64,000 nt of DNA from an uncultured Chthonomonas sp. Its GTDB lineage: Bacteria; Armatimonadota; Chthonomonadetes; Chthonomonadales; CAJBBX01. A program made the translations under genes and the position numbers. This document shows, one piece after another, positions 1-8,744 of the stretch. Each line of letters begins with the position of its first letter. Within the stretch, counting starts at the first letter, position 1. The stretch spans positions 1-64,000 of the forward strand of contig CAISJD010000158.1 in NCBI GenBank assembly GCA_903885605.1. The letters run 5' to 3'. The notes below the pieces were generated by a model. The model had not been told where the DNA came from. It made no database searches and saw only the letters and a list, made by a program, of their open reading frames with translations.

Positions 1-309
1 ACTCACCCAGGAACCGCGCCCCTTCTCAGGAGACGCTCCGGCAACACCCCACTACGTCAGGCGCGAAGAACATAGTACCAACTACCTGCACCCTGTGTCA
101 ACACCCGGGCCGGCTTTTCGAGAATTCTGCTCTCGGTCAGCTCGGTGGGTCCTCAGGGACCGTCCGTCCCCGACGCGGCAACAAGGGTCCAACATCGGCC
201 TCGGGATCAACAGAATACCACAAGCGCCGGGCTATGCAAGGCCCTGGCGGCCAATTCGGCAGGCAATCTTCCCATGACCAGGGTGACCGTGCGCGATGGC
301 ATGTTCCGG

Positions 310-1068
310 CTAGGCCGGAGTGTCCACCTCGTCGAGGCCCAGCAGGCGCGTCGCGTTGTCATAGAGCACGCGCCGCTTGGCTTCGTCGGACAGGGGCGCA
401 TCATGCACCAGCCCAAGCGCCGCCGCTGGATCGACGTGCGGGCATCCTGAGCCGAAGAGCACTCGGTGAACGCCGAGGACCGAGAACGCCGCAGGTAGCT
501 TGGCGCGGTCGGGCGGACCCGATGTCTCGAGGTAGACGTTGGTGGCCGAGTGCGCAGCCGCGATGGCCGCTCGCCAGTCATCCCCGCCCATGCCGAGGAA
601 GACCACCCGGAGCATGGGGAACGACTTGGCAATGTCCAGGGCAGCCAGCACCGAGGCCTCGTTGGGCGTGTAGAGCATCAGCGGCTTCGAGTAGCGTCTA
701 TATGCGTTCAGTATCTCGTCAGCCACCATGCGCGTGATGGGGTCGCCCGGGCGCGGAGGCACTATCACCATGGCCACCATGCGCCTGGAGGCCATCAGTT
801 CGCGCATGATGGTGATAGAGGCCTCGGTGCGGTTGGGATTGGTGGTGATGCAGCCGTAGAGGCCGGGGCCCTGGTTCACCATGGCGCGCAGGATGCGGTT
901 GCCGGAGACGAGGTCGACCGTCCGGGCGTGGGCCGAGATCGCCATGCCCGCCGTCACGTGCCGCTCAAGCATTAGCGATCGGACGGCGTTGGCGTTGTTG
1001 CAGACGCCGGGCACGACGCTGCCGCCGATGTAGCTGTGGATATCGAAGACCTTGATGCCGCTGTCCAT
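310..1068 (-). CDS. Amidohydrolase_2-like TIM-barrel protein (possibly degenerate active site)
   Basis: ORF with DIHSY near the N-terminus and C-terminal VLFGSGCPH...NATRLLGL typical of amidohydrolase_2 proteins. Confidence 0.75.
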   Translation of the reverse strand: MDSGIKVFDIHSYIGGSVVPGVCNNANAVRSLMLERHVTAGMAISAHARTVDLVSGNRILRAMVNQGPGLYGCITTNPNRTEASITIMRELMASRRMVAMVIVPPRPGDPITRMVADEILNAYRRYSKPLMLYTPNEASVLAALDIAKSFPMLRVVFLGMGGDDWRAAIAAAHSATNVYLETSGPPDRAKLPAAFSVLGVHRVLFGSGCPHVDPAAALGLVHDAPLSDEAKRRVLYDNATRLLGLDEVDTPA

Positions 1069-1092
1069 ACCTGCCTCCTGGCCGCTGTGGCC

Positions 1093-1830
1093 CTACAGGC
1101 CCAGCAGGCGAGCCGCGTTGCCGCCCAGAACCATCTCCGCCTCGATCTCTGTGAGTTGCGCGTGGCGGAGGATCCCCAGGGCGCCGGACATGGGCTGCGC
1201 CGGGGCGCCCGAGCCGTACAGCACACGGTCGGCGCCGGCGGCGTCGATCATCATGCGGACCGATCCAACCGCCACCAGCCGTGATGTCTCAACGTGGAGG
1301 CGCGCGTCGCCCGCGATGAGCGCCGCGGCTTCGGAGAGGCTTCGCTCGTGGACGCCCGCAAGGATGATGGTGCATCCGTAGTCACTCGTCGCCCGGGCGA
1401 TCCGGCTCGCTGCACCACAGTCCCGCACATCGACCATGATCGGCATGCCAGACCTGGCGGCCAGCGAGGCGAGTTGCCTGAACGGTTCGTAGTCGACCTG
1501 CCAGCCCTGATCCTCGGGGAAGAACCGCAGCATGCGGAAGCCGGCCTCCCGCAGGGCGTCGACCGCTCGATTGTCGCCGAACCAGGCTTGCGGGTTGAGC
1601 GTCGCCGTGGGGATCAGGCTCTGCGTCTCGGATGCCGCGGCATTGGTCGCCGCGTTGCCCATAGATGCATCCAGCAGGATGCCCACTGTGGAGAGAGTGC
1701 AACAGGCCTGCACCTCGTTCTGGTGCATCAGGGCCACCAGGTCATCCACAGAGAGGTCGGCCGCGCCGGTCGGCAAGGGGCCGAAGCGCGTGTTGATATC
1801 GATGATGGTGCTCATGCTTCCGCCACCCAT
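1093..1830 (-). CDS. Amidohydrolase_2-like TIM-barrel protein, tandem paralogue
   Basis: ORF with VLYGSGAP...GGNAARLLGL C-terminus, same layout as the neighbouring ORF; the first ~5 aa of the ORF may not be translated (MSTIIDINTRFG is a plausible start). Confidence 0.72.
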   Translation of the reverse strand: MGGGSMSTIIDINTRFGPLPTGAADLSVDDLVALMHQNEVQACCTLSTVGILLDASMGNAATNAAASETQSLIPTATLNPQAWFGDNRAVDALREAGFRMLRFFPEDQGWQVDYEPFRQLASLAARSGMPIMVDVRDCGAASRIARATSDYGCTIILAGVHERSLSEAAALIAGDARLHVETSRLVAVGSVRMMIDAAGADRVLYGSGAPAQPMSGALGILRHAQLTEIEAEMVLGGNAARLLGL

Positions 1831-3281
1831 TCCCGGGCTCGCTGCAGGCGTGCCATGACGCGCGCCTTGCCCAGTACGCTCAGCAGTTCGAACAGGCCCG
1901 GCCCTGCGGTTGCGCCAGTGGCCGCGATCCGGGTCGTGTGGATGAATGGCGCCCGCGACTCGCCCTCTCCGGGCAGTGCGTCGATGATCTGTTCGGCAGC
2001 CTCCGGCGTCAGCGGGTCAGGCGCCGCGGCGAACGCGTTAATGATGCGCTCCAGTCGGGCGGCCCCTTCGCTCCCCGTAAGCCACTTGCGGCGGCCCTTG
2101 GGTTCGGCCTCGGAGGGCTCCTCGAAGAAGTACCGGCTTGCGTCGGCGATCTCGGAGAGCACCTTGAGCCTGTCGGCGACCAGCGGGATCACGGCGGCCA
2201 CGTAGGCGGCCTCGGCCTCGGTGGGGGACCCACTCATGAGTCCGGCCTCGCGGAGGTAGGGGAGGCAGAGGGCCGCGATGCGCTGCGGGTCAGCGGCGCG
2301 GATGTACTCGCCGTTCATCCAGCGGAGCTTATCGTAGTCGAAGACCGCCGGGTTCCGACTGATCCCCTCCAGGCTGAAGGCTTCGATGATCTCTTCGCGC
2401 GACATGATCTGGCGATCGTCGCCGGGCGACCAGCCGAGCAGCACCAGGAAGTTGAACATGGCGTCCGGAAGGTAGCCCTGGCGGATGAAGTCGACGAACT
2501 GCGTGGAGCCATGGCGCTTTCCCAGCTTCTTGCGGTCCTTGCCCAGCGTCAGAGGGATGTGTACCCAGGCGGGCTGCGGCCACTGCAGGGCGTCGTAGAT
2601 GAGCACCTGCTTGGGCGTGCTGGGCATCCAGTCCTCGCCGCGAATCACGTGCGTGATGCCCATATGGTGGTCGTCGACGACGACGCCCAGATGGTAGGTC
2701 GGCCAGCCGTTGGACTTGAGCAGCACCTGGTCGTCGACGTTTCGGTTCTCGAACGTGATGTCGCCATAGACCGCGTCGCCGTAGGTGGTGGAGCCTTCGC
2801 GCGGGACCGCCAGTCGGACGGTGAACGGCGCGCCTGCCGCGGCCTTCGCATCGGCTTCTTCGCGGCTGAGCCCGCGGCAGTGGCGGTCGTAGCCGGTGGG
2901 GGATCCGGCCGCCTGCTGGGCCTCCCGCATGGCGGCCAGGCGCTCCTCGGTGCAGAAGCAGCGGTACGCCATGCCCATGTCCATCAGGCGCCGACCGGCC
3001 TCCTGATAGAGGGGTAGGCGCTCGGACTGCACGTAGGGGCCGTAGTCGCCGCCGGAGACCCACCACTCGTCGGGAGTGACGCCGAGCCACGCGAGGCTCT
3101 GCTCGATGTCGCCGATGAACTCGGGCTTGTAGCGCGTGGGATCGCGGTCCGTGTCCTCCAGCCGCGCCACGAAGGCTCCGCCGGTCTTGCGCGCCAGCAG
3201 CCAGTCGTAGACTGCGGTGCGCAGGTTGCCCACGTGCGGCGATCCGGTCGGGCTGGGTGCGTAGCGAACTCGAGCCGACAA
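1812..3281 (-). CDS. gltX: Glutamyl-tRNA synthetase
   Basis: RYAPSPTGSPHVGNLRTA (HIGH-type motif) and KLGKRHGS (KMSKS-type motif), full length. Confidence 0.97.
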   Translation of the reverse strand: MSARVRYAPSPTGSPHVGNLRTAVYDWLLARKTGGAFVARLEDTDRDPTRYKPEFIGDIEQSLAWLGVTPDEWWVSGGDYGPYVQSERLPLYQEAGRRLMDMGMAYRCFCTEERLAAMREAQQAAGSPTGYDRHCRGLSREEADAKAAAGAPFTVRLAVPREGSTTYGDAVYGDITFENRNVDDQVLLKSNGWPTYHLGVVVDDHHMGITHVIRGEDWMPSTPKQVLIYDALQWPQPAWVHIPLTLGKDRKKLGKRHGSTQFVDFIRQGYLPDAMFNFLVLLGWSPGDDRQIMSREEIIEAFSLEGISRNPAVFDYDKLRWMNGEYIRAADPQRIAALCLPYLREAGLMSGSPTEAEAAYVAAVIPLVADRLKVLSEIADASRYFFEEPSEAEPKGRRKWLTGSEGAARLERIINAFAAAPDPLTPEAAEQIIDALPGEGESRAPFIHTTRIAATGATAGPGLFELLSVLGKARVMARLQRAREWVAEA

Positions 3282-3354
3282 GGCGCTCCTCCGGTGTCAG
3301 GTCTGGTTAAGTGCAGGGGGCCGGAACCCAGGTTCCGGCCCCGATCGACGAACT

Positions 3355-5172
3355 CTACGCCTCCTTGCGGAGGTACTTCCGCTTGGCGCGGTCGAAGCCC
3401 TGGGACAGCTTGCGGGCATCGTACACCCAGGCCTTGTTGCGCTGGAAGAAGCAGTGGTACCCGGCAAGCAGGGAGGCCACGGTGCGGCGCGAGGCCCGTC
3501 GGGCGATGTTGACCTCGGTATGGGCCGTGATGAACTCGATGCCCTTCCGATAGTGCTCCATGATCTCGCGGAGGATCTCGAACGTCGGCAGTTCCTCGGC
3601 CTCGGCCCGCTGTCCCAGTTCCTGCAACTCCAGGACGCGGTTCCGGCTCACGAACATGGTGGGCTCGGTCTCATCGCCGCACCGCAAGATGAACTGATCG
3701 GGCTCCTGGCGCTCAAGGTAGAAGACCGCGCCGGAGTCGATGGGCAGTGAGTTGTACCAATCCAGAAGGCCGTAGAGCAACCGTGTGCTGTTGTTGACCC
3801 AGCACTCGGCGCGCTGGCCGTTCGGCAGCACCACTGTGACCTGGGCGATGTCCGGCGTCGCGGGGAAGAAGCCCGCGGGCACCGAGCAAAGCGGCAGCGT
3901 GCCGATCTCCTTGTGGTGCAGCTTGAGGACGCACCGAGCGGTGACCGGCGGCGTCGGATCTGGCTCCAGGACCGGCTCTTCGTCGAGCGCGTCCTGCGCG
4001 GCCGGGTTCATCTCCTCCTTGTCAAGGCCGCCGCTAAGGCCCTCCATCTCAAGGAGGAGGTCGACGGCGTTGCCTTCCATGTCGAGGTAGTTGGACTCGG
4101 GGATGGCCAGCATCTCGGGTACCGAGATCACGTAGGCAGGGGCGGCGCCCGCAGGCACGAAGCGCTCGGCGCCAACCCACATGACGCGGTCATCGGCCTG
4201 CAGGGCGGACACGATGCTGTCGCGGTCCGCCTCGTAGGTCGGATCGCCGGGAGAGACCTCGAAGATTTCGTCCAGCATCTGCCCGGCGCGGGTGGTGCCG
4301 TCGGCCTCGAGCACGTGGGCAACCAGCTGCTCGATCTCGGCCTCGGTCACCACCAGCGGCATGGCGGGCTCGGCGGCCTCGACCTCGTTAGGCTCTTCGA
4401 CTTCGCGCTTGGAGAGGTCCGGGAACATCGACACCAGCGTCTGCGCCAGGGTCGGGCCGATCCACGTGCCATCCGACAGCCACTGGGAGCGGCCGTCCGC
4501 CAGTAGCGCGGAAACGAAGCTGGTGGGCTTGAACCGGGCAGGCTTGGCTCGCCAGGCCATGTATTGCAGGGCCTTGTTGGGTACCGGGGCGCCTACCGCG
4601 TCCAGGAACCGGCCGACGCCGGCCGGATCGCACGGGTCAAGGGCGGCCGCCGCTGCGTCGTAGGCGTCAAGGTCGCACTCGTCGAGGAAGTTGTCGTAGA
4701 CCACATCCTCCTGCGTGGCCCCGTTGGTATCGAGCAACCACTCGGCCATGCCATACCGGCCGTCGGCAGTCTGGAAGTACCACTGGGTCTGGCTCAGCAC
4801 CTTGGGCAGGGCCTCAAGGTAGTGGTCCACCGACCGGCCGTAGACGGCGCACATCTCGTAGGCCAGGGCATCGACGGCGATGGGCTTACCGTAGCTGCCC
4901 AGCACACGCCCGAGGTTGAAGTCCATGGTGCTCTTGGGGCTGCCCTGCCGGCTACGCGTGGTCCACTTGCGCTCCAGGGCGGAGAACCGGTCCTGGCTGG
5001 CGGCCAGAACGACCCGGGCGAGTTTGAGGTCCACCGACGGATGGCCGGCCAGGCGGGCCGCCTCGGAGGCCTTGAGCGGGCCCGGCGCGCTGAGGAGGGC
5101 GCCGTGAATGGTGTCGCCCGCGTACCGGAGCGCCAGGTTCTCGTATGGTGTTAGTTCTACGGCAACAGTCAC
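3355..5172 (-). CDS. Uncharacterised protein with repeated winged-helix-like segments
   Basis: Long ORF; GTG start at 5172 preceded by GGGGAGGT Shine-Dalgarno; repeated short segments ADDRVMWVGAERF, TADGRYGMAEWL, ASQDRFSALERKW. Confidence 0.7.
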   Translation of the reverse strand: MTVAVELTPYENLALRYAGDTIHGALLSAPGPLKASEAARLAGHPSVDLKLARVVLAASQDRFSALERKWTTRSRQGSPKSTMDFNLGRVLGSYGKPIAVDALAYEMCAVYGRSVDHYLEALPKVLSQTQWYFQTADGRYGMAEWLLDTNGATQEDVVYDNFLDECDLDAYDAAAAALDPCDPAGVGRFLDAVGAPVPNKALQYMAWRAKPARFKPTSFVSALLADGRSQWLSDGTWIGPTLAQTLVSMFPDLSKREVEEPNEVEAAEPAMPLVVTEAEIEQLVAHVLEADGTTRAGQMLDEIFEVSPGDPTYEADRDSIVSALQADDRVMWVGAERFVPAGAAPAYVISVPEMLAIPESNYLDMEGNAVDLLLEMEGLSGGLDKEEMNPAAQDALDEEPVLEPDPTPPVTARCVLKLHHKEIGTLPLCSVPAGFFPATPDIAQVTVVLPNGQRAECWVNNSTRLLYGLLDWYNSLPIDSGAVFYLERQEPDQFILRCGDETEPTMFVSRNRVLELQELGQRAEAEELPTFEILREIMEHYRKGIEFITAHTEVNIARRASRRTVASLLAGYHCFFQRNKAWVYDARKLSQGFDRAKRKYLRKEA

Positions 5173-5185
5173 TGCCAAACCTCCC

Positions 5186-6616
5186 CTACCGCGACGCAGC
5201 GCCGGCCAGAGCTTCCGCTCCAGGCGGCGGGTTCCCGCGTTCCGCGGTGACACTCGCTACTAAGTCATATACGTCCGCATCGGTGACCCGTGCGGTCACA
5301 AACTCACCCGGTCGGGCGCCCGGCCCGGTCAGGAGCACGGACCCGTCAATCTCAGGCGCGTCGCGGTGCGACCTGCCCAGCGCCGTTGGAGCAGTCGGCT
5401 TGCGGCCTTCGGAGCGACGTGTGCGGCCGGCCGGCGCCGCAAGGCCCTCGACCAGCACGTCGATCTCCCTGCCGATCCATGCCCGGTTGCGGCCCAGCGA
5501 AATGGGCTGCTGCAGGCGCATCAACCGGTCTTTGCGTCGGGCGATCACTGCGGGAGGCACTTTGCCCGGTAGCGACGAACTGGCCGCGCCTCGCTCGTCG
5601 GAGTATTCGAACACGCCGACGCGGTCGAACTCGGCCTGCTCGACGAAGCGCAGGAGGTCGGCGAAGCGCTCCTCGGTCTCCCCGGGGAAGCCCACGATGA
5701 AGGTCGTGCGGATCGCGATGTCGGGCGATGCGTCGCGAAGCGCGCGAATCTGCTCCAGGTACCGGCCGCCGTTGGCGGGGCGCCGCATGCTCCTCAGCAG
5801 TGCATCCTCCGAATGCTGCAGGGGGATATCCACGTACCGGCATACGCCTGGTGTCCCGGCGATGGCCTCGATCACCTGTCTCGACATGCGGGAGGGGTGG
5901 CAGTAGAGCAACCGAAGCCAACCGTCTGCGATGATCGGCGACAGCTCACGAAGTAGCTCGGGCAAGCGGGTTTCGGTACTCACGTCGTACCCGTACTGCG
6001 TGGAATCCTGGGCGATCAGGTTCAGTTCGCGCACACCCCTGGCGACCAATCCTGCAGCCTCGGTCAGGACGCGGTCAAGCGGCTTGCTCCGGTGCCGACC
6101 ACGGATCGAGGGGATGGTGCAGAATGAGCAGTCGTGGTCGCACCCTTCAGAGATCTTCAGGTATGCGGTCCAGGGCGGCGTGGAGAGGACGCGGTCGCAG
6201 CCGTCCAGCCAGCGGTGGTGCGGCTCGGCGTCCGCGACGGTGCCCTGGGCGTCCGGCCCGACGAGTGTGGCGATCTCCGCCATGCGGCCGGGCCCCATGA
6301 ACGCATCGACGGCGGGGAAGCGCTCGGAAAGCTCCGTGGCATGATGCTGAACCATGCAACCCGTGACGACTACGCGGACTGCGCGGCCCTGGCGCTTGCG
6401 CCGTACCGCGTCCTGCACGGCTGCGGTGCTCTCCGCCCGCGCGGGGCCGATGAACCCACAGGTGTTCACCACCAGCACGTCCGCATCCTCACCGGGCGGA
6501 GCAATCGTCCAGCCGTGCCCAACCAGAACGCCGAGCATCTCTTCGGCATCCACGACATTCTTGGCGCAGCCCAGATTGATCATCTGGACGCGATGGCGGT
6601 AAGAGGCGGTCGGCAT
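5186..6616 (-). CDS. rimO: Ribosomal protein uS12 methylthiotransferase RimO
   Basis: MINLGCAKNVVDAEEMLG, radical SAM motif CDHDCSFCTIPSIRGRHRS; start chosen at MPTASYRH. Confidence 0.95.
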   Translation of the reverse strand: MPTASYRHRVQMINLGCAKNVVDAEEMLGVLVGHGWTIAPPGEDADVLVVNTCGFIGPARAESTAAVQDAVRRKRQGRAVRVVVTGCMVQHHATELSERFPAVDAFMGPGRMAEIATLVGPDAQGTVADAEPHHRWLDGCDRVLSTPPWTAYLKISEGCDHDCSFCTIPSIRGRHRSKPLDRVLTEAAGLVARGVRELNLIAQDSTQYGYDVSTETRLPELLRELSPIIADGWLRLLYCHPSRMSRQVIEAIAGTPGVCRYVDIPLQHSEDALLRSMRRPANGGRYLEQIRALRDASPDIAIRTTFIVGFPGETEERFADLLRFVEQAEFDRVGVFEYSDERGAASSSLPGKVPPAVIARRKDRLMRLQQPISLGRNRAWIGREIDVLVEGLAAPAGRTRRSEGRKPTAPTALGRSHRDAPEIDGSVLLTGPGARPGEFVTARVTDADVYDLVASVTAERGNPPPGAEALAGAASR

Positions 6617-6707
6617 GGGAACGCGCGGGCGTGGGTACCTTTCGATGGTCGACGCTCTGCAAACGTTGATTATACCCGTTCGGCCCACCGCGCCGCCTCT
6701 CCGTGGC

Positions 6708-7274
6708 TCAGGCGCCCACGGCGGCCAGGCCGTACCCTCCTTCAGCCGACCATGCCGCCAGCTGGGCCAGCTCGGCCAGGAGGTCCCTGTCCGGCTCCTG
6801 TGCCACCAGCTGTGCGACGATCCGCATGAAGCCGCGCGGGGCCTGCGCCTTCGGCCCTCGCGACGTGGCTCCCGCCATGAGCCGCGCCAGGTGGCGGGTG
6901 CCGTCTTCGGTCATTATGCCCATGAGGCCGGATTCGGAGCGGAACCACCCCTGCGTGTTCATGCCGCTCAGCACCAGGTCGGTGAGCTGGTCGGCGGCAT
7001 CGACGGCCCCCGACCGGCGTAGTGCACGGAGCTCGTCGAACAGCGTACCGTGGAAGACGATGCCCGACCTCAGGCAGCAGAGCTCAAGCGCCACGGCGTT
7101 GCAGACCTGCTCCAGCGGGAGCCCGGCTTCCAGTTCGGCAAGCACCGGCTGTGCCGCAGCCAGCCGCGGGTCGCTGAAGTCGCCGGTCCGGTAGCCCTTG
7201 GCGAGTGGCGCCGCAAGGCCCCGGAACTGCGCCCAGTCGAACGGGTGGAAGCCATAGGTCTGCGCCACGGTCAC
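6708..7274 (-). CDS. Uncharacterised protein coupled to upstream alkyltransferase-like gene
   Basis: ORF from GTG at 7274 overlapping the stop codon of the upstream gene (GTGA); protein VTVAQTYGFHPFDWAQFRGL... Confidence 0.6.
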   Translation of the reverse strand: MTVAQTYGFHPFDWAQFRGLAAPLAKGYRTGDFSDPRLAAAQPVLAELEAGLPLEQVCNAVALELCCLRSGIVFHGTLFDELRALRRSGAVDAADQLTDLVLSGMNTQGWFRSESGLMGIMTEDGTRHLARLMAGATSRGPKAQAPRGFMRIVAQLVAQEPDRDLLAELAQLAAWSAEGGYGLAAVGA

Positions 7275-7630
7275 TCCTGCGTCAGGCCCGGCAGGTCGCC
7301 GGGTACGCACCGGTGGGCGGCCATATCGATGCGGCCGGAGCTCAGGAAGCCCACTCCGTCGGCGGAAAGCCTCGCACGCTGCTCGGCCTCGGCGGCGGGA
7401 CTGAGCTTGCCGATAGGCAGAAGTCCGCCCGAACCCACGACCCGGTGCCAGGGCACCCCTTCGGGGCAGAGCGACATGAGCCGTCCTACCTGCCGCGCCG
7501 TGAGCCTGACGGTCGTCGTGAACTCGGCGACGTCGCCGTAGGTCGCCACCTTGCCCGCAGGGATCGTGCGAACGGCGGCCCAGAGCTCCTCCTGGACGGA
7601 TTGCGCCCCTGCGGCGGGCTGTGCGCACAT
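7271..7630 (-). CDS. MGMT-family alkyltransferase-like (ATL) protein
   Basis: IPAGKVATYGDVA ... CPEGVPWHRVVGSGG; Trp replaces the alkyl-acceptor Cys of PCHRV. Confidence 0.88.
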   Translation of the reverse strand: MCAQPAAGAQSVQEELWAAVRTIPAGKVATYGDVAEFTTTVRLTARQVGRLMSLCPEGVPWHRVVGSGGLLPIGKLSPAAEAEQRARLSADGVGFLSSGRIDMAAHRCVPGDLPGLTQE

Positions 7631-7641
7631 GCCAACCCTCC

Positions 7642-8670
7642 TCAGAAGGTGTAGGCCTGCCCGGTCCGGGCGGCCTGGTAGCAGCCCTGCATCATCTGGG
7701 TCAGGTTCCAGCCGTCCTGCAGGGTGATCGTCATCTCCGAGCCCTCGCGAATGGCCGAAATCCACTGCTCCATGGGGCTGGGCAGAGCCGGTGGTAGGGA
7801 AGAGGGCAGGATGGCGCCCGAGACGCCCGCGGCGGCGGCACGCGAGCTCTCCAGCACGATCCGCGGGCCCGGGCCCATGTCGATGGTCAGGTAGCCTTCG
7901 GTGCCGTATATCTCCAGCGGGTTGGGACCGCTGCGATGCACCCACGAGACATCGAGGATGCCCAGCGCCTTGTTCTGGAACTCCACCACCGCCACCATGT
8001 TGTCGTCGATGGGGTAGGCGCCGCTGAAGTTGTTCATGCGGGCCACGACCGATGCCGGCTCACCCAGGAACCAGCGCATCACATCCACGCGGTGGCAGCC
8101 CAGGTCGAAGAACGCGCCGCCGCCCGCCGCGGCCTCGTCGCCGAACCAGGTGGTGCCTGAGTGATCGGGGCCGGGGTTGAACCAGTGGTCCAGCGCTGCG
8201 TTGTGGGCGATGCGGGCGCGCATCTCGGTGACGCGACCGAGCAGCCCCTCGTCCAGCACCTTCTTCGCGAAGAGCGTCTCGGACCGTGTGCGCGCCGGAA
8301 GCGAGATCATGAACTTGACCCCGGCCTGCCGGACTGCGTCAGCCACGATATCGGCCTCGGCCTGGGTGATCGTGAGCGCCTTCTCCGTGAAGATGTGCTT
8401 GCCGGCCTTGGCTGCGGCGGTCAGGACCTCGGTGTGGAGGTTCGTAGGCGCATCCACCACCACGGCGTCGATATCGGCCCTGGCCAGCACGGTCTCCAGA
8501 CTCGACTCGAAGGGCAGGTTGCGCTTGGCTGCCTCGGCCGCTCCCCGGATGGGATCGTCGTCCCATACGGCGCGCAGTTCGGCGTGGGGGTTGGCGGACG
8601 CCTGGTCGGCGTACCCCGGCGCATGAACGTGCGCGAACGACAGCATGGCAATACCGATCTTGGCGCTCAT
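7642..8670 (-). CDS. Gfo/Idh/MocA family oxidoreductase
   Basis: N-terminal Rossmann segment and EKALTITQAEADIVADAVRQAGVKFMI; start at MSAKIGIAML. Confidence 0.9.
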   Translation of the reverse strand: MSAKIGIAMLSFAHVHAPGYADQASANPHAELRAVWDDDPIRGAAEAAKRNLPFESSLETVLARADIDAVVVDAPTNLHTEVLTAAAKAGKHIFTEKALTITQAEADIVADAVRQAGVKFMISLPARTRSETLFAKKVLDEGLLGRVTEMRARIAHNAALDHWFNPGPDHSGTTWFGDEAAAGGGAFFDLGCHRVDVMRWFLGEPASVVARMNNFSGAYPIDDNMVAVVEFQNKALGILDVSWVHRSGPNPLEIYGTEGYLTIDMGPGPRIVLESSRAAAAGVSGAILPSSLPPALPSPMEQWISAIREGSEMTITLQDGWNLTQMMQGCYQAARTGQAYTF

Positions 8671-8744
8671 GGCAGCTTCTCCTGACCCGTGACAAGTGGC
8701 GATGCACGGAGTATACGTCGCCTCCTGCGCCAATTCCTGCCGGG

